Source: Mucilaginibacter gilvus (lineage in GTDB: Bacteria; Bacteroidota; Bacteroidia; Sphingobacteriales; Sphingobacteriaceae). From it: a stretch of 64,000 nucleotides of DNA. Below, one piece after another: positions 34,125 through 42,356 of this stretch. Positions within the stretch are counted from its first letter, which is position 1, and each line of letters starts with the position of its first letter. The stretch spans positions 248,001 to 312,000 of the forward strand of contig NZ_SBIW01000001.1 of the NCBI RefSeq assembly GCF_004054195.1, in the 5' to 3' direction. The notes beneath the pieces were generated by a model, which was not told where the DNA came from, searched no databases, and saw only the letters and a program-made list of their open reading frames with translations. Position numbers and translations under genes: made by a program.

Positions 34125-36827
34125 ATGATCATTGCTAAAACATATTCCCCCAAAGAAGCCGAAGAAAAATGGTACAGTTACTGGTTGCAACACAATTTTT
34201 TTCGCTCGGTGCCCGATGAGCGCGAGCCTTACACTATTGTGATCCCTCCGCCAAACGTTACCGGCGTGCTGCACATGGGGCATATGCTAAACAATACCAT
34301 ACAGGATGTACTCATCCGCCGTGCCCGCATGAAGGGAAAGAACGCCTGCTGGGTACCTGGTACAGATCACGCAAGCATCGCTACCGAAGCCAAAGTTGTG
34401 GCCATGCTCAAAGAGCGCGGCATCAATAAAAAAGACCTTACCCGCGAGGAGTTTTTAAAATACGCCTGGGAGTGGAAAGAAAAATACGGCGGCATTATAC
34501 TGGAGCAACTAAAGAAACTCGGAGCATCATGCGATTGGGAACGCACCAAGTTCACCATGGACGAAGATATGAGCGAAGCAGTTATAGACTATTTTGTTCG
34601 CCTGCACAAACAAGGGCTGATATACCGCGGTGTACGTATGGTTAACTGGGACCCGCAAAGCAAAACCGCCGTAAGCGATGAAGAAGTAAACCGCAAAGAA
34701 GTAAACCAGAAGTTGTATTACATTAAGTATCAAGTAGCAAGTAGCAAGTATCAAGATAATGCCGACGAATCTACTGAGCAGTCTAACGACTTGATACTTG
34801 ATACTAAATACTTAACCGTAGCCACCACCCGCCCCGAAACCATTATGGCGGATGCGGCAATATGTGTAAACCCTAATGATGAACGCTACCTGCACCTGCA
34901 TGGCAAAAGCGTGTTTATCCCGCTTATTAACCGCGAGATCCCGGTGATACTGGACGAATATGTTACCATGGATTTTGGTACAGGTTGCCTAAAGGTTACC
35001 CCGGCACATGATCTGAACGATTACGCTCTTGGCCAAAAACACAATCTGCCCATCATTGATATTTTGAACGATGATGGTACCCTAAACGATAAAGCACAGA
35101 TCCTGGTTGGCGAAGATCGCTTTGCTGCCCGGAAAAAAATCGCGGTATTATTGGAAGAAGCCGGAGCACTGGCTAAAACAGAAGATTATGCCTCGCAAAT
35201 AGGCTTTAGCGAACGCACCAACGCCGTTATCGAGCCAAAACTTTCGATGCAATGGTTCTGCAAAATGCAGGAAATGGCCAAACCGGCGCTTGATTATGTT
35301 TTGAATGGAGAGGTAAAGCTGATCCCCGAAAAGTTCATCAACACCTACCGCCACTGGATGGAAAACGTGCGCGACTGGAACATAAGTCGCCAATTGTGGT
35401 GGGGGCAGCAGATCCCGGCCTACTACCTGCCAAACGGCGAATACATGGTTGCCAAAACGATTGAAGAAGCGTTGGACGAAGCTAAACTCAAAACTCAAAA
35501 CCCAAAACTCACCACTGCTGATTTAAGGCAGGAAGACGATGTATTGGATACCTGGTTCTCATCGGGCCTGTGGCCGATATCGGTTTTTGATGGTGTGCGT
35601 AACCCGGATAATGCCGAGATAAGCTACTACTACCCTACCAACGATTTGGTTACCGCTCCCGAGATCTTGTTCTTCTGGGTGGCCAGGATGATCATGTCGG
35701 GCCATGAGTTGCGCGGGCAAAAGCCGTTTACCAATGTGTATCTAACCGGTATTGTGAGGGATAAACAGGGCCGCAAAATGTCTAAATCATTGGGCAATTC
35801 CCCCGACCCTATTGAACTAATGGCCAAATACGGGGCTGATGGCGTACGTGTGGGTATGCTGCTATGCTCCCCTGCCGGTAACGACCTCATGTTCGATGAA
35901 AGCTACTGCGAACAGGGCCGAAACTTCGCCAATAAAATATGGAACGCCTTTAAACTGATCCAGGGATGGGCGGTTGATGAGAGCCTTACTAACACCAACC
36001 AGATAGCCATAGAGTGGTTTGATAGCCGCTTTAACCAGGCGCTGGCGCAGATAGAGGACGACTTTAAACAATACCGTTTATCGGAAGCTCTGATGGCCAC
36101 CTATAAGCTGGTTTGGGACGACTACTGCGCCTGGTACCTGGAGATGGTGAAGCCCGTTTACAAAGCCGGTGCCGAAAAACAAAGCATCGATGCGGAAACC
36201 TACGCGGCTACCATCAACTTCTTTCAAAACATCTTAAAAGTACTCCATCCGTTTATGCCATTTCTTACCGAGGAGCTATGGCATGATGAACTGTTTGGCG
36301 AGAGAGACGAACTCGATTGCTGCATTGTGGCACAATTGCCCGCACTTGGGGAAATCAATTCCCAGTTAATTTCCGAGATTGAAATTATCCAGCAAGTTGT
36401 TACCCAGGTTCGTAACGTGCGGAACGCCAAACAATTATCGCCAAAAGAGGCTCTGCCACTCGCGGTAAAAACAAACTCGGCTATCAATTATGTTAAACAT
36501 CAACCCATTATTAAACATTTGGGGAATATTAACGATGTGAGCCTGGTTAACGAAGCGCTTGGTGGCGCTGTAAACTTTATTGCAGGCACCGATGAATTCT
36601 ACATTGCTTTGAATATAGAAATTGATGTAGCGGCAGAATGTGAGCGCCTGAAAAAAGAGCAGGAATATCTCCTGGGCTTTTTAAAATCGGTTAGTGCAAA
36701 ATTGGGCAACGAACGTTTTATGGCTAACGCAAAACCCGATATTATAGATAATGAACTGAAGAAGAAAGCGGATGCAGAATCGAAATTAAAAACAGTAGAA
36801 GACAACCTAAGAAGCTTGGCTTGCTAA
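34125..36827 (+). CDS. valS: Valyl-tRNA synthetase
   Basis: Charges tRNA-Val. Class I motifs are present: HMGH at residues 50-53 in NVTGVLHMGHMLNN and KMSKS at 551-555. The editing (CP1) domain includes LTVATTRPETIMADAAICVNP. The anticodon-binding domain and C-terminal coiled coil (AECERLKKEQEYL) complete 900 residues. Two oddities lie inside the gene. Residues about 201-230 are encoded by an inverted 7-base-period element and appear as an extra Ser/Asp-rich segment before the editing motif. Residues about 454-463 are encoded by a second 7-base-period array. Both keep the frame. ATG 34125 is preferred over the TTG nine bases upstream. Confidence 0.96.
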   Translation: MIIAKTYSPKEAEEKWYSYWLQHNFFRSVPDEREPYTIVIPPPNVTGVLHMGHMLNNTIQDVLIRRARMKGKNACWVPGTDHASIATEAKVVAMLKERGINKKDLTREEFLKYAWEWKEKYGGIILEQLKKLGASCDWERTKFTMDEDMSEAVIDYFVRLHKQGLIYRGVRMVNWDPQSKTAVSDEEVNRKEVNQKLYYIKYQVASSKYQDNADESTEQSNDLILDTKYLTVATTRPETIMADAAICVNPNDERYLHLHGKSVFIPLINREIPVILDEYVTMDFGTGCLKVTPAHDLNDYALGQKHNLPIIDILNDDGTLNDKAQILVGEDRFAARKKIAVLLEEAGALAKTEDYASQIGFSERTNAVIEPKLSMQWFCKMQEMAKPALDYVLNGEVKLIPEKFINTYRHWMENVRDWNISRQLWWGQQIPAYYLPNGEYMVAKTIEEALDEAKLKTQNPKLTTADLRQEDDVLDTWFSSGLWPISVFDGVRNPDNAEISYYYPTNDLVTAPEILFFWVARMIMSGHELRGQKPFTNVYLTGIVRDKQGRKMSKSLGNSPDPIELMAKYGADGVRVGMLLCSPAGNDLMFDESYCEQGRNFANKIWNAFKLIQGWAVDESLTNTNQIAIEWFDSRFNQALAQIEDDFKQYRLSEALMATYKLVWDDYCAWYLEMVKPVYKAGAEKQSIDAETYAATINFFQNILKVLHPFMPFLTEELWHDELFGERDELDCCIVAQLPALGEINSQLISEIEIIQQVVTQVRNVRNAKQLSPKEALPLAVKTNSAINYVKHQPIIKHLGNINDVSLVNEALGGAVNFIAGTDEFYIALNIEIDVAAECERLKKEQEYLLGFLKSVSAKLGNERFMANAKPDIIDNELKKKADAESKLKTVEDNLRSLAC
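34725..34813. repeat. Inverted 7-base-period element inside valS
   Basis: The left arm 34725-34759 is five 7-base units (AAGTATC, AAGTAGC, AAGTAGC, AAGTATC, AAGATAA). The right arm 34789-34813 is ACTTGAT twice, ACTAAAT and ACTT, the reverse-complement type. A 29-base spacer lies between. The whole is translated in frame within valS, where other synthetases have only a few residues before the editing motif, so it reads as an in-frame insertion. Confidence 0.8.
35484..35511. repeat. Second 7-base-period array inside valS
   Basis: Four consecutive 7-base units, AAACTCA, AAACTCA, AAACCCA, AAACTCA, encode AKLKTQNPKLT. This stretch aligns without an obvious insertion to AK.KTGN..LT in related synthetases, so it may be drift or local slippage rather than an inserted element. 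Confidence 0.55.
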
Positions 36828-36929
36828 TTGTATATATTTAAAGCTGTTTAAACCTATATGTAATTTATTGTGTGTATTAAACCGCAATATTTTTTTTAGA
36901 TTTAATAAATTAACGGCTTAAAGTATAAA

Positions 36930-38735
36930 GTGGATTTTTTTAACTTCTCAATTTATAAAATACTTTCACGAGACCTGTCGATCCTCGACCAGGCGCGTAT
37001 CCGTTTACTTTATTATGGCTTTCTGCTCATTTTTGTTGCGCTTGGCGCTTTATTTTTAAGCGTTTATTTGCAGGGGCTGCCTTTGCTTACGGCAACATCG
37101 GGTATATTGATGTTTTGCGTAGCGGCGCTGTTTAAATACCTCACCTTTAAGCCGCACTGGCGCCAGATCTCGCATATCCTGCTGATATTGGGCACCATAG
37201 TAAACTTGTCTACCGTGTTTGTGATCATGCAGGATGTTAATATCATCGTGATACAGATCATCATCCTGGTAGTGGTTTTTAGCTTTTATATGCTGGGCCA
37301 AAATTGGGGAATGTTCTATTCGCTGCTGAATTTGCTGCCGGTATTGATTTTCCTGGTAATGGTTTATGATCATAACTATTACATCGACTTTAAGCCCGAG
37401 AAGGTAGACCAAGCCACTATTATTATAGGGGTGTTTGCCAATTTCATACTCATCATATTTATTCATAGTCACTTTTATACCGCTTTTTTAAAGAACATAA
37501 AAGAGCTTAAAGATACCAGCGAAGAGCAGGCCGCCCTCAACATCAAATTCGAAAAAGCGATAGAGAAGGCGGAGAAATCGTCACAGGTGCAGTCGGAATT
37601 TTTGTCTACCATGTCGCACGAGATCCGAACGCCGCTCAACGCCGTTATTGGTATGAGTAACCTGCTGATGATGAACAATCCGCGGCCGGATCAGAGCGAG
37701 AACCTGGATATTCTGAAATTTTCAGCTAACAACCTGCTTGCCATTGTGAACGACGTACTCGATTTTAATAAGATAGAATCGGGTAAGATCGTATTCGAAA
37801 AAATAAAATTCAACCTCGTAGATCTGCTTCACAACATCTGCGGCGGGCAAATTATCAAGGCCGAAGAAAAAGGCTTATTATTTAAGCTGGATATAGATAG
37901 CGCGTTAAGGCGCAAGGTGATCTTTGGCGACCCAACCCGCCTAACGCAGATCATCTTTAACCTTACCAGCAACGCCATTAAATTTACCGCGGTAGGCAGC
38001 GTGGAAGTGCGGGTAACCTGTATAGAAGACCGCCACAATAACATTACCGTAAGCTTCTCGGTAAAGGACACCGGTATAGGTATCAAAAAAGAAAATCTTG
38101 AGAGCATCTTCGAACCGTTTACGCAGGAATCTATCACCACCACCCGCCAATATGGTGGCACTGGTTTAGGCCTTGCCATTGTTAAGCGCCTGCTGGAGCT
38201 GCAGGGTTTACAAATGCACGTACACAGTGTGGTTAACCGGGGTTCGGAGTTCTCGTTTAACATGGAGTTCCCGGTATCTACAGAGGTTGCGGCAGCGCCT
38301 GTACAAAAACAGAAACAGATCCAATCGGCTCCTGAAACGGATATCTTTGGCTCGGCCAACCTGCGCGTGCTGATAGCCGAAGACAACCCGGTGAATGTGA
38401 TGCTGATGAAAAAACTGTTCTCTAAATGGCAGATAGTACCAACTATTGCCGAAAACGGGGAGCGTGCGGTAGAAATTATGCAATACGGCAACTTCGATAT
38501 TATTTTGATGGACCTGCAGATGCCGATCATGAACGGTTTCGACGCCACCATCGAGATCCGCAAAATGCCCGACCCTGCTAAAGCCAATATCCCTATCATC
38601 GCGCTTACTGCATCCGCCCTGTTTGATATTAAGGACCAGGTAACCAGCGCCGGCATGAACGATTATGTGGCCAAGCCATTTAAACCGGATGAACTGATGG
38701 AGAAGATCCAGAGCCTGGTGGGCAAAACCGCATAG
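36930..38735 (+). CDS. Hybrid sensor histidine kinase with receiver domain
   Basis: A 601-residue protein starting at GTG 36930. Six hydrophobic helices cover residues about 25-190 with no large periplasmic loop, followed by a short coiled coil. The HisKA domain has FLSTMSHEIRTPLNAVIGMSNLL (phosphorylated His230), and the ATPase domain has LTSNAIKFT, VKDTGIGI and GTGLGLAIVKRLL. A C-terminal receiver has IAEDNPVNVMLM and DIILMDLQMP with Asp528. There is no output domain and no Hpt domain, so the signal must pass to another protein. The stop abuts the stop of the convergent gene (TAGCTA). Confidence 0.93.
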   Translation: MDFFNFSIYKILSRDLSILDQARIRLLYYGFLLIFVALGALFLSVYLQGLPLLTATSGILMFCVAALFKYLTFKPHWRQISHILLILGTIVNLSTVFVIMQDVNIIVIQIIILVVVFSFYMLGQNWGMFYSLLNLLPVLIFLVMVYDHNYYIDFKPEKVDQATIIIGVFANFILIIFIHSHFYTAFLKNIKELKDTSEEQAALNIKFEKAIEKAEKSSQVQSEFLSTMSHEIRTPLNAVIGMSNLLMMNNPRPDQSENLDILKFSANNLLAIVNDVLDFNKIESGKIVFEKIKFNLVDLLHNICGGQIIKAEEKGLLFKLDIDSALRRKVIFGDPTRLTQIIFNLTSNAIKFTAVGSVEVRVTCIEDRHNNITVSFSVKDTGIGIKKENLESIFEPFTQESITTTRQYGGTGLGLAIVKRLLELQGLQMHVHSVVNRGSEFSFNMEFPVSTEVAAAPVQKQKQIQSAPETDIFGSANLRVLIAEDNPVNVMLMKKLFSKWQIVPTIAENGERAVEIMQYGNFDIILMDLQMPIMNGFDATIEIRKMPDPAKANIPIIALTASALFDIKDQVTSAGMNDYVAKPFKPDELMEKIQSLVGKTA

Positions 38736-39194
38736 CTACAATTCTTTATAAGAAGGCAATTCCTCTAAAAAGCGATAACTTTCCTGCTCGAAATCTATGC
38801 TGCAATAGTAATGCTGTAGTCCGTTAGTTACAACCAGCAGTTTCACTTTGTGTACCATATTATAACGCGCGGCCTGGTCGAAAGTAGCCTGGCTGATGGC
38901 CACCGACGGCGCTTTACACTCCACCAATAAAACCTTCTGGCCCGACGAATTGTACACCACGATATCCGACCGTTTGGCCATCCCGTGCAGTTTCAGCCCG
39001 CCTTCCAGCTTAATAAGTGATTTTGGGTAATGCTTTTGCTTGATGAGGTACTGTACAAAATGCTGACGCACCCATTCCTCTGGGGTGAGAATGATCTTCC
39101 GTTTCCGCAATTCATCAAACACGCTCAACTGTCCGTTATCATCGGTAAGCTTAAAAGGGTATGGCGGAAGATTGAGCGGGAGTAACAAATCCAT
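38736..39194 (-). CDS. HsdR N-terminal-like nuclease domain protein
   Basis: A 152-residue protein matching the type I restriction R-protein N-terminal family (HSDR_N_2): RKRKIILTPEEWVRQHFVQYLIKQKHYPKSLIKLEGGLKLHGMAKRSDIVVYNSSGQKVLLVECKAP. The D...ECK pattern (SDIVVY, then VECKAP) is the PD-(D/E)xK nuclease core. No hsdM or hsdS gene and no motor domain are present, so this is the solitary form found next to holA in many Bacteroidota rather than a restriction system. Its start is eight bases from a TACTTTTG box in a shared divergent element. Confidence 0.88.
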   Translation of the reverse strand: MDLLLPLNLPPYPFKLTDDNGQLSVFDELRKRKIILTPEEWVRQHFVQYLIKQKHYPKSLIKLEGGLKLHGMAKRSDIVVYNSSGQKVLLVECKAPSVAISQATFDQAARYNMVHKVKLLVVTNGLQHYYCSIDFEQESYRFLEELPSYKEL

Positions 39195-39198
39195 TATT

Positions 39199-39308
39199 AA
39201 GTCAAAAGTAAAAATTCAAAATTCAAAAACCTGCATAGGCGTATTCTCAACAATAGTTTATTATCCACATTAAGGAATTTTTCACTTTTTACTTTTTACT
39301 TTTGACTT
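39199..39308. promoter_or_regulatory. Inverted 7-base-period element forming a divergent promoter region
   Basis: Left arm 39199-39226 (AAGTCAA, AAGTAAA, AATTCAA, AATTCAA) and right arm 39281-39308 (TTCACTT, TTTACTT, TTTACTT, TTGACTT) face each other. Each arm contains TACTTTTG, a perfect -7 box, pointing outward. On the plus strand it is at 39297-39304, nine bases before the holA ATG. On the minus strand it is at 39210-39203, eight bases before the HsdR_N ATG. The element fills nearly the whole gap between the two genes, so it is the likely source of both promoters. Confidence 0.65.
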
Positions 39309-39313
39309 ACCAC

Positions 39314-40336
39314 ATGACTGCTCCCGAAATTATAAAAGACCTTAAGGCCCGCAAATTTAAGCCACTGTACCTGTTGCACGGGGAGGAGCCTTATTTTATT
39401 GACCTGGTGAGCAACTACATCGAGCATAAAGTATTGTCTGATGCCGAGAAGGGCTTTAACCAAACGGTACTGTACGGCAAAGATACCGATGTGATGACGG
39501 CCATTAACGCGGCCAAGCGCTACCCCATGATGAGCGATTACCAGGTAGTAATGGTAAAAGAGGCGCAGGATATGAAATGGGGCCGTGATGACGAGGATAA
39601 GAAAAGCATTAACCCGCTCCTCGCCTACCTGGAAAACCCGCTGCCAAGCACTATACTGGTATTTTGCTACAAATACGGCAAGTTTGATAAGCGCAAAAAA
39701 ACATATAAGGCCATAGATAAGAACGGGCTGATATTTGAGTCGGCAACGTTGTACGACAGCAAGATCCCCGCCTGGATAGAGGGTTACATCACCGAAAAGA
39801 AATACAAGATCAGCGGGCAGGCATCAGCCATGCTATCCGAATACCTGGGTAACGATCTCTCTAAAATTGCCAACGAGCTGGATAAGCTGATGCTGAACGT
39901 TAGCGCCGGCGAGGAAATTACCCTGAAGCACATCCAGGATAATATTGGCATCAGCAAGGAGTACAACGTTTTTGAGCTGCAATCGGCATTAACCAAAAAG
40001 GATGCCTATAAGGTGAACCAGATTGTAAATTACTTTGAGGCCAACCCCAAGGCTAACCCCATCGTATTGGTTTTAGGCAACCTGAACAACTTTTTCAGTA
40101 AGGTGCTGGCTTATCATTACATTAAGGATAAGTCGCCGCAGAGCCTTGCGCGCGAGCTTGGCGTGAGCCCCTACTTTGTAAAGGATTACGAACAGGCGGC
40201 CCGTGGGTACAGCCTGGGCAAAACCTTCCAGGTGATCAGCTACCTGCGCGAGTACGACCTTAAAAGCAAAGGCGTAGAATCAAACACCGGCCACGGTGGT
40301 TTGATGAAAGAGCTGATGTTTAAGATATTGCATTGA
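39314..40336 (+). CDS. holA: DNA polymerase III subunit delta
   Basis: Clamp-loader subunit that opens the sliding clamp. The 340-residue protein begins MTAPEIIKDLKARKFKPLYLLHGEEPYFIDLVSNYI, followed by NQTVLYGKDTDVMTAINAAKRYPMMSDYQVVMVKEAQ, the AAA+-like domain of HolA without a Walker A. The C-terminal collar has NIGISKEYNVFELQSALTKKD and VLGNLNNFFSKVL. ATG 39314 gives the standard start; an upstream in-frame TTG at 39302 lies within the repeat arm. Its promoter appears to be supplied by that repeat. Confidence 0.94.
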   Translation: MTAPEIIKDLKARKFKPLYLLHGEEPYFIDLVSNYIEHKVLSDAEKGFNQTVLYGKDTDVMTAINAAKRYPMMSDYQVVMVKEAQDMKWGRDDEDKKSINPLLAYLENPLPSTILVFCYKYGKFDKRKKTYKAIDKNGLIFESATLYDSKIPAWIEGYITEKKYKISGQASAMLSEYLGNDLSKIANELDKLMLNVSAGEEITLKHIQDNIGISKEYNVFELQSALTKKDAYKVNQIVNYFEANPKANPIVLVLGNLNNFFSKVLAYHYIKDKSPQSLARELGVSPYFVKDYEQAARGYSLGKTFQVISYLREYDLKSKGVESNTGHGGLMKELMFKILH

Positions 40337-40429
40337 ATATTTATAAGTTGCGACAAGCTTTCTATCTCCCGCGCGTCATTGCTGTAAGGGCACAAAGCAA
40401 TCTCCCTATAGGCTGAGTCGTCTGAACCG

Positions 40430-40465
40430 GGATTTATCAGATTTATAGGATTTCTGGGATTTGTT
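40430..40465. repeat. 9-base-period array
   Basis: Four 9-base units, GGATTTATC, AGATTTATA, GGATTTCTG, GGATTTGTT, in tandem. No facing arm was recognised nearby. Confidence 0.6.
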
Positions 40466-40483
40466 TTGCGAAAGAGAACAACC

Positions 40484-40674
40484 AACGAAGCCCGCTCCTA
40501 AATCGGCCTTGGCCTGTTCGGCAACCACTACAACTGCTAAAACACAACCGTTAATAGAACAGGGCGCAGCCGAGAGTTTTTTCTTTGGTTCGTTTCTTTT
40601 TTTCGGAAAAAAAGAAACGAACATCCACAGGCTTAACAAAAACCACCGCTGCTCCTAACAAGGCACAACAGAAC
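40484..40674 (+). repeat. 190-base repeat, copy A
   Basis: Runs from AACGAAGCCCGC through GGCCTGTTCGGCAAC and a perfect 16-base stem at 40588-40622 (GTTCGTTTC...GAAACGAAC) to CATCCACAGGCTTAA and GGCACAACAGAAC. The same order of landmarks occurs on the opposite strand at 44168-44352. Frames across it translate to similar Cys/Ala-rich peptides, but nothing suggests it is a gene. Confidence 0.8.
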
Positions 40675-40779
40675 GATCAGCCGAAGCTAAATCTACACTT
40701 CTAAAATTTGCCCCATCTAATCCCGCATAATTTATATATGTTTATCCATTAAACATTTATCCATTTCATAACCCCTCTT

Positions 40780-41523
40780 ATGCTGCGCGAATCAAAAGCC
40801 GACCGTACCCTCCGTGGAAACCTGTTGCTTGCCTCCTCTACGGCGGCAGTTTCGGGCATTACCAATGTGGCAGGCGTGGTGGCATTTTTAGCGTTTACCT
40901 CCAACATAACCGGGCATGTAGCCAATTTGGCCAGGCACATGGTTGAGCAGAATTTCGGGGAGATCATCGTATTCGCTATCTGGCTGGCCATGTTTTTCTC
41001 GGGAGCATTTTTGGCTACCTATATTGTGCGCAGTTACGAAAGCAAAAGCTATTACAAAGCGCATTCTATCCCTATTATTATCGAAACCATTATCCTGTTG
41101 TTCGTGGCCATTTATGGGCACAATTTTTACAAGGAAACCCAAACAGAGCGCGAAGTAGTGATCGCCGCCATCCTATTCGCCATGGGCTTGCAGAATAGTT
41201 TGGTATCTACGATCTCGGGCGGATTGATCAAATCCTCGCACCTCACCGGCCTGTTTACAGACCTGGGCGGAGATATTGCCGACTGGATGCACGCCAAAAA
41301 AAATGTAACCGAAACCACCCGCCACAAGGTATACATCCGCACTACGGTGCTGGGCTTTTACTTTTTGGGTTGCCTGGCCGGCGGTTACCTTTTCGATCTG
41401 TACGATTTTGCTATTTTTTATTTTATACCTGCAATACTTTTAACAATTTTGTATTACGATCTTTCGCCGCTGGCGCTGCATAAAGTGCTGCGGCGGTTTT
41501 CGCGAAATAAAACATCAGCATAA
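40780..41523 (+). CDS. YoaK/DUF1275 family membrane protein
   Basis: A 247-residue protein with six hydrophobic helices and the family motifs AAVSGITNVAGVVAFLAFTSNITGHVANL and ILFAMGLQNSLVSTISGG, then SSHLTGLFTDLGGDIADW. The family has unknown function and is sometimes proposed to be a transporter. It is followed after 23 bases by a carbonic anhydrase gene on the same strand, so the two are probably co-transcribed, as the SulP transporter is with the other carbonic anhydrase. Confidence 0.88.
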   Translation: MLRESKADRTLRGNLLLASSTAAVSGITNVAGVVAFLAFTSNITGHVANLARHMVEQNFGEIIVFAIWLAMFFSGAFLATYIVRSYESKSYYKAHSIPIIIETIILLFVAIYGHNFYKETQTEREVVIAAILFAMGLQNSLVSTISGGLIKSSHLTGLFTDLGGDIADWMHAKKNVTETTRHKVYIRTTVLGFYFLGCLAGGYLFDLYDFAIFYFIPAILLTILYYDLSPLALHKVLRRFSRNKTSA

Positions 41524-41546
41524 AACATCATAAAACCTATTATACC

Positions 41547-42218
41547 ATGTGCGCAAAAACTACAAAGCCTATACACGATACCAGCCATATCACCTATGAA
41601 AGCCTGCTGGAAGGTAACCGCCTTTTTGTTGAAGAGACCCTGCAGGAAGACCCTGATTACTTTACTACCCTGGCAAACGGACAAAAGCCGCCGGTTTTAT
41701 GGATCGGCTGCGCCGATAGCCGGGTACCCGCCAACCAGATAACGAATACTAACCCGGGCGAGATATTTGTACACCGTAACATTGCCAACATGGTGATCCA
41801 CACCGATATGAATATGCTGAGCGTGCTGGATTACGCCGTAAACGTACTACAGGTAAGGCATGTAATTGTAACCGGCCATTACGGTTGCGGCGGCGTGCTG
41901 GCATCCATGACCAATAAACAATTTGGTATTATTGACAACTGGCTGCGCCATATTAAAGATGTTTACCGCGTACACGCCCAGGAGCTGGATGCCATTACCG
42001 ACGAAGGCAAACGTGGCGACCGCCTGGTAGAACTCAACGTGATAGAGAACGTAAATAACCTCTGCAAAACCTCCATTGTACAAAACGCCTGGCAAAACGG
42101 GCAGGAACTAAGCGTACACGGTTGGGTGTACAGCCTTGCTACAGGTATTATTACCGATATGAAGGTAAGCGCCAACAACAACTCCAAAATGGATGAGGTG
42201 TTTAGGTTTGAGAGGTAG
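41547..42218 (+). CDS. Beta-class carbonic anhydrase (second copy)
   Basis: A 223-residue enzyme with zinc ligands Cys55, His111 and Cys114 and the Asp57-Arg59 dyad (CADSRVP, HYGCGG). The core NMLSVLDYAVNVL and NKQFGIIDNWLRHIKDVYR is almost the same as in the enzyme at 25179, which points to a duplication within this lineage. It lacks the Asn/Gln-rich N-terminal extension. It follows the YoaK-like gene. A terminator inside a heptad-repeat element follows. Confidence 0.95.
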   Translation: MCAKTTKPIHDTSHITYESLLEGNRLFVEETLQEDPDYFTTLANGQKPPVLWIGCADSRVPANQITNTNPGEIFVHRNIANMVIHTDMNMLSVLDYAVNVLQVRHVIVTGHYGCGGVLASMTNKQFGIIDNWLRHIKDVYRVHAQELDAITDEGKRGDRLVELNVIENVNNLCKTSIVQNAWQNGQELSVHGWVYSLATGIITDMKVSANNNSKMDEVFRFER

Positions 42219-42220
42219 AG

Positions 42221-42356
42221 TCAAGAGACAAGATAAAAGTAAAACAACCGATTTATGAGAAGAGCCAGAGATTTGGATAATGATTATCCAAATCTCTGGC
42301 TCTTTCTTTTTCTATGAAGCTGTCTTGTCTCTTGGTTCTTATTTCTTGATTCTATT
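42221..42356. repeat. Inverted 7-base-period element enclosing a terminator
   Basis: The left arm 42221-42241 (TCAAGAG, ACAAGAT, AAAAGTA) begins three bases after the carbonic anhydrase stop. The right arm 42322-42356 (GTCTTGT, CTCTTGG, TTCTTAT, TTCTTGA, TTCTATT) runs into the pruA stop codon. Between the arms sits a perfect 20-base hairpin. The element fills the gap between two convergent genes. Confidence 0.72.
42261..42312 (+). terminator. Long perfect hairpin terminator between convergent genes
   Basis: A 20-base stem (42261-42280 with 42284-42303) without mismatch and a three-base TGA loop, followed by TTCTTTTTCT. The stem starts AGAGCCAGAGATTTGG. It should end the carbonic anhydrase message; on the other strand it is not followed by a T run. 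Confidence 0.78.

Larger units (their letters stand above)
40337..40779. other. 443-base intergenic region composed of repeats
   Basis: Between holA and the YoaK-like gene there is a partial palindrome near 40371-40404 (GCGTCATTGC...GCAATCTCC), a 9-base-period array at 40430-40465 and one copy of a roughly 190-base repeat at 40484-40674. The last 100 bases hold the presumed promoter of the next gene. I see no gene here. Confidence 0.7.

Noticed and set aside
34725-34813. Possible CRISPR-like array in valS and similar tandem units elsewhere
   Set aside because: The units are 7-10 bases with no spacers of constant length, and the arms are inverted to each other. No cas genes are present.
37829-38656. 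A 275-codon open frame on the minus strand opposite the hybrid kinase
   Set aside because: The plus strand encodes clear kinase and receiver domains; the reverse frame has no recognisable domain and arises from codon bias.
38736-39194. A type I restriction system suggested by the HsdR_N domain
   Set aside because: No methylase, specificity or motor gene is nearby, and the short form next to holA is a usual solitary protein.
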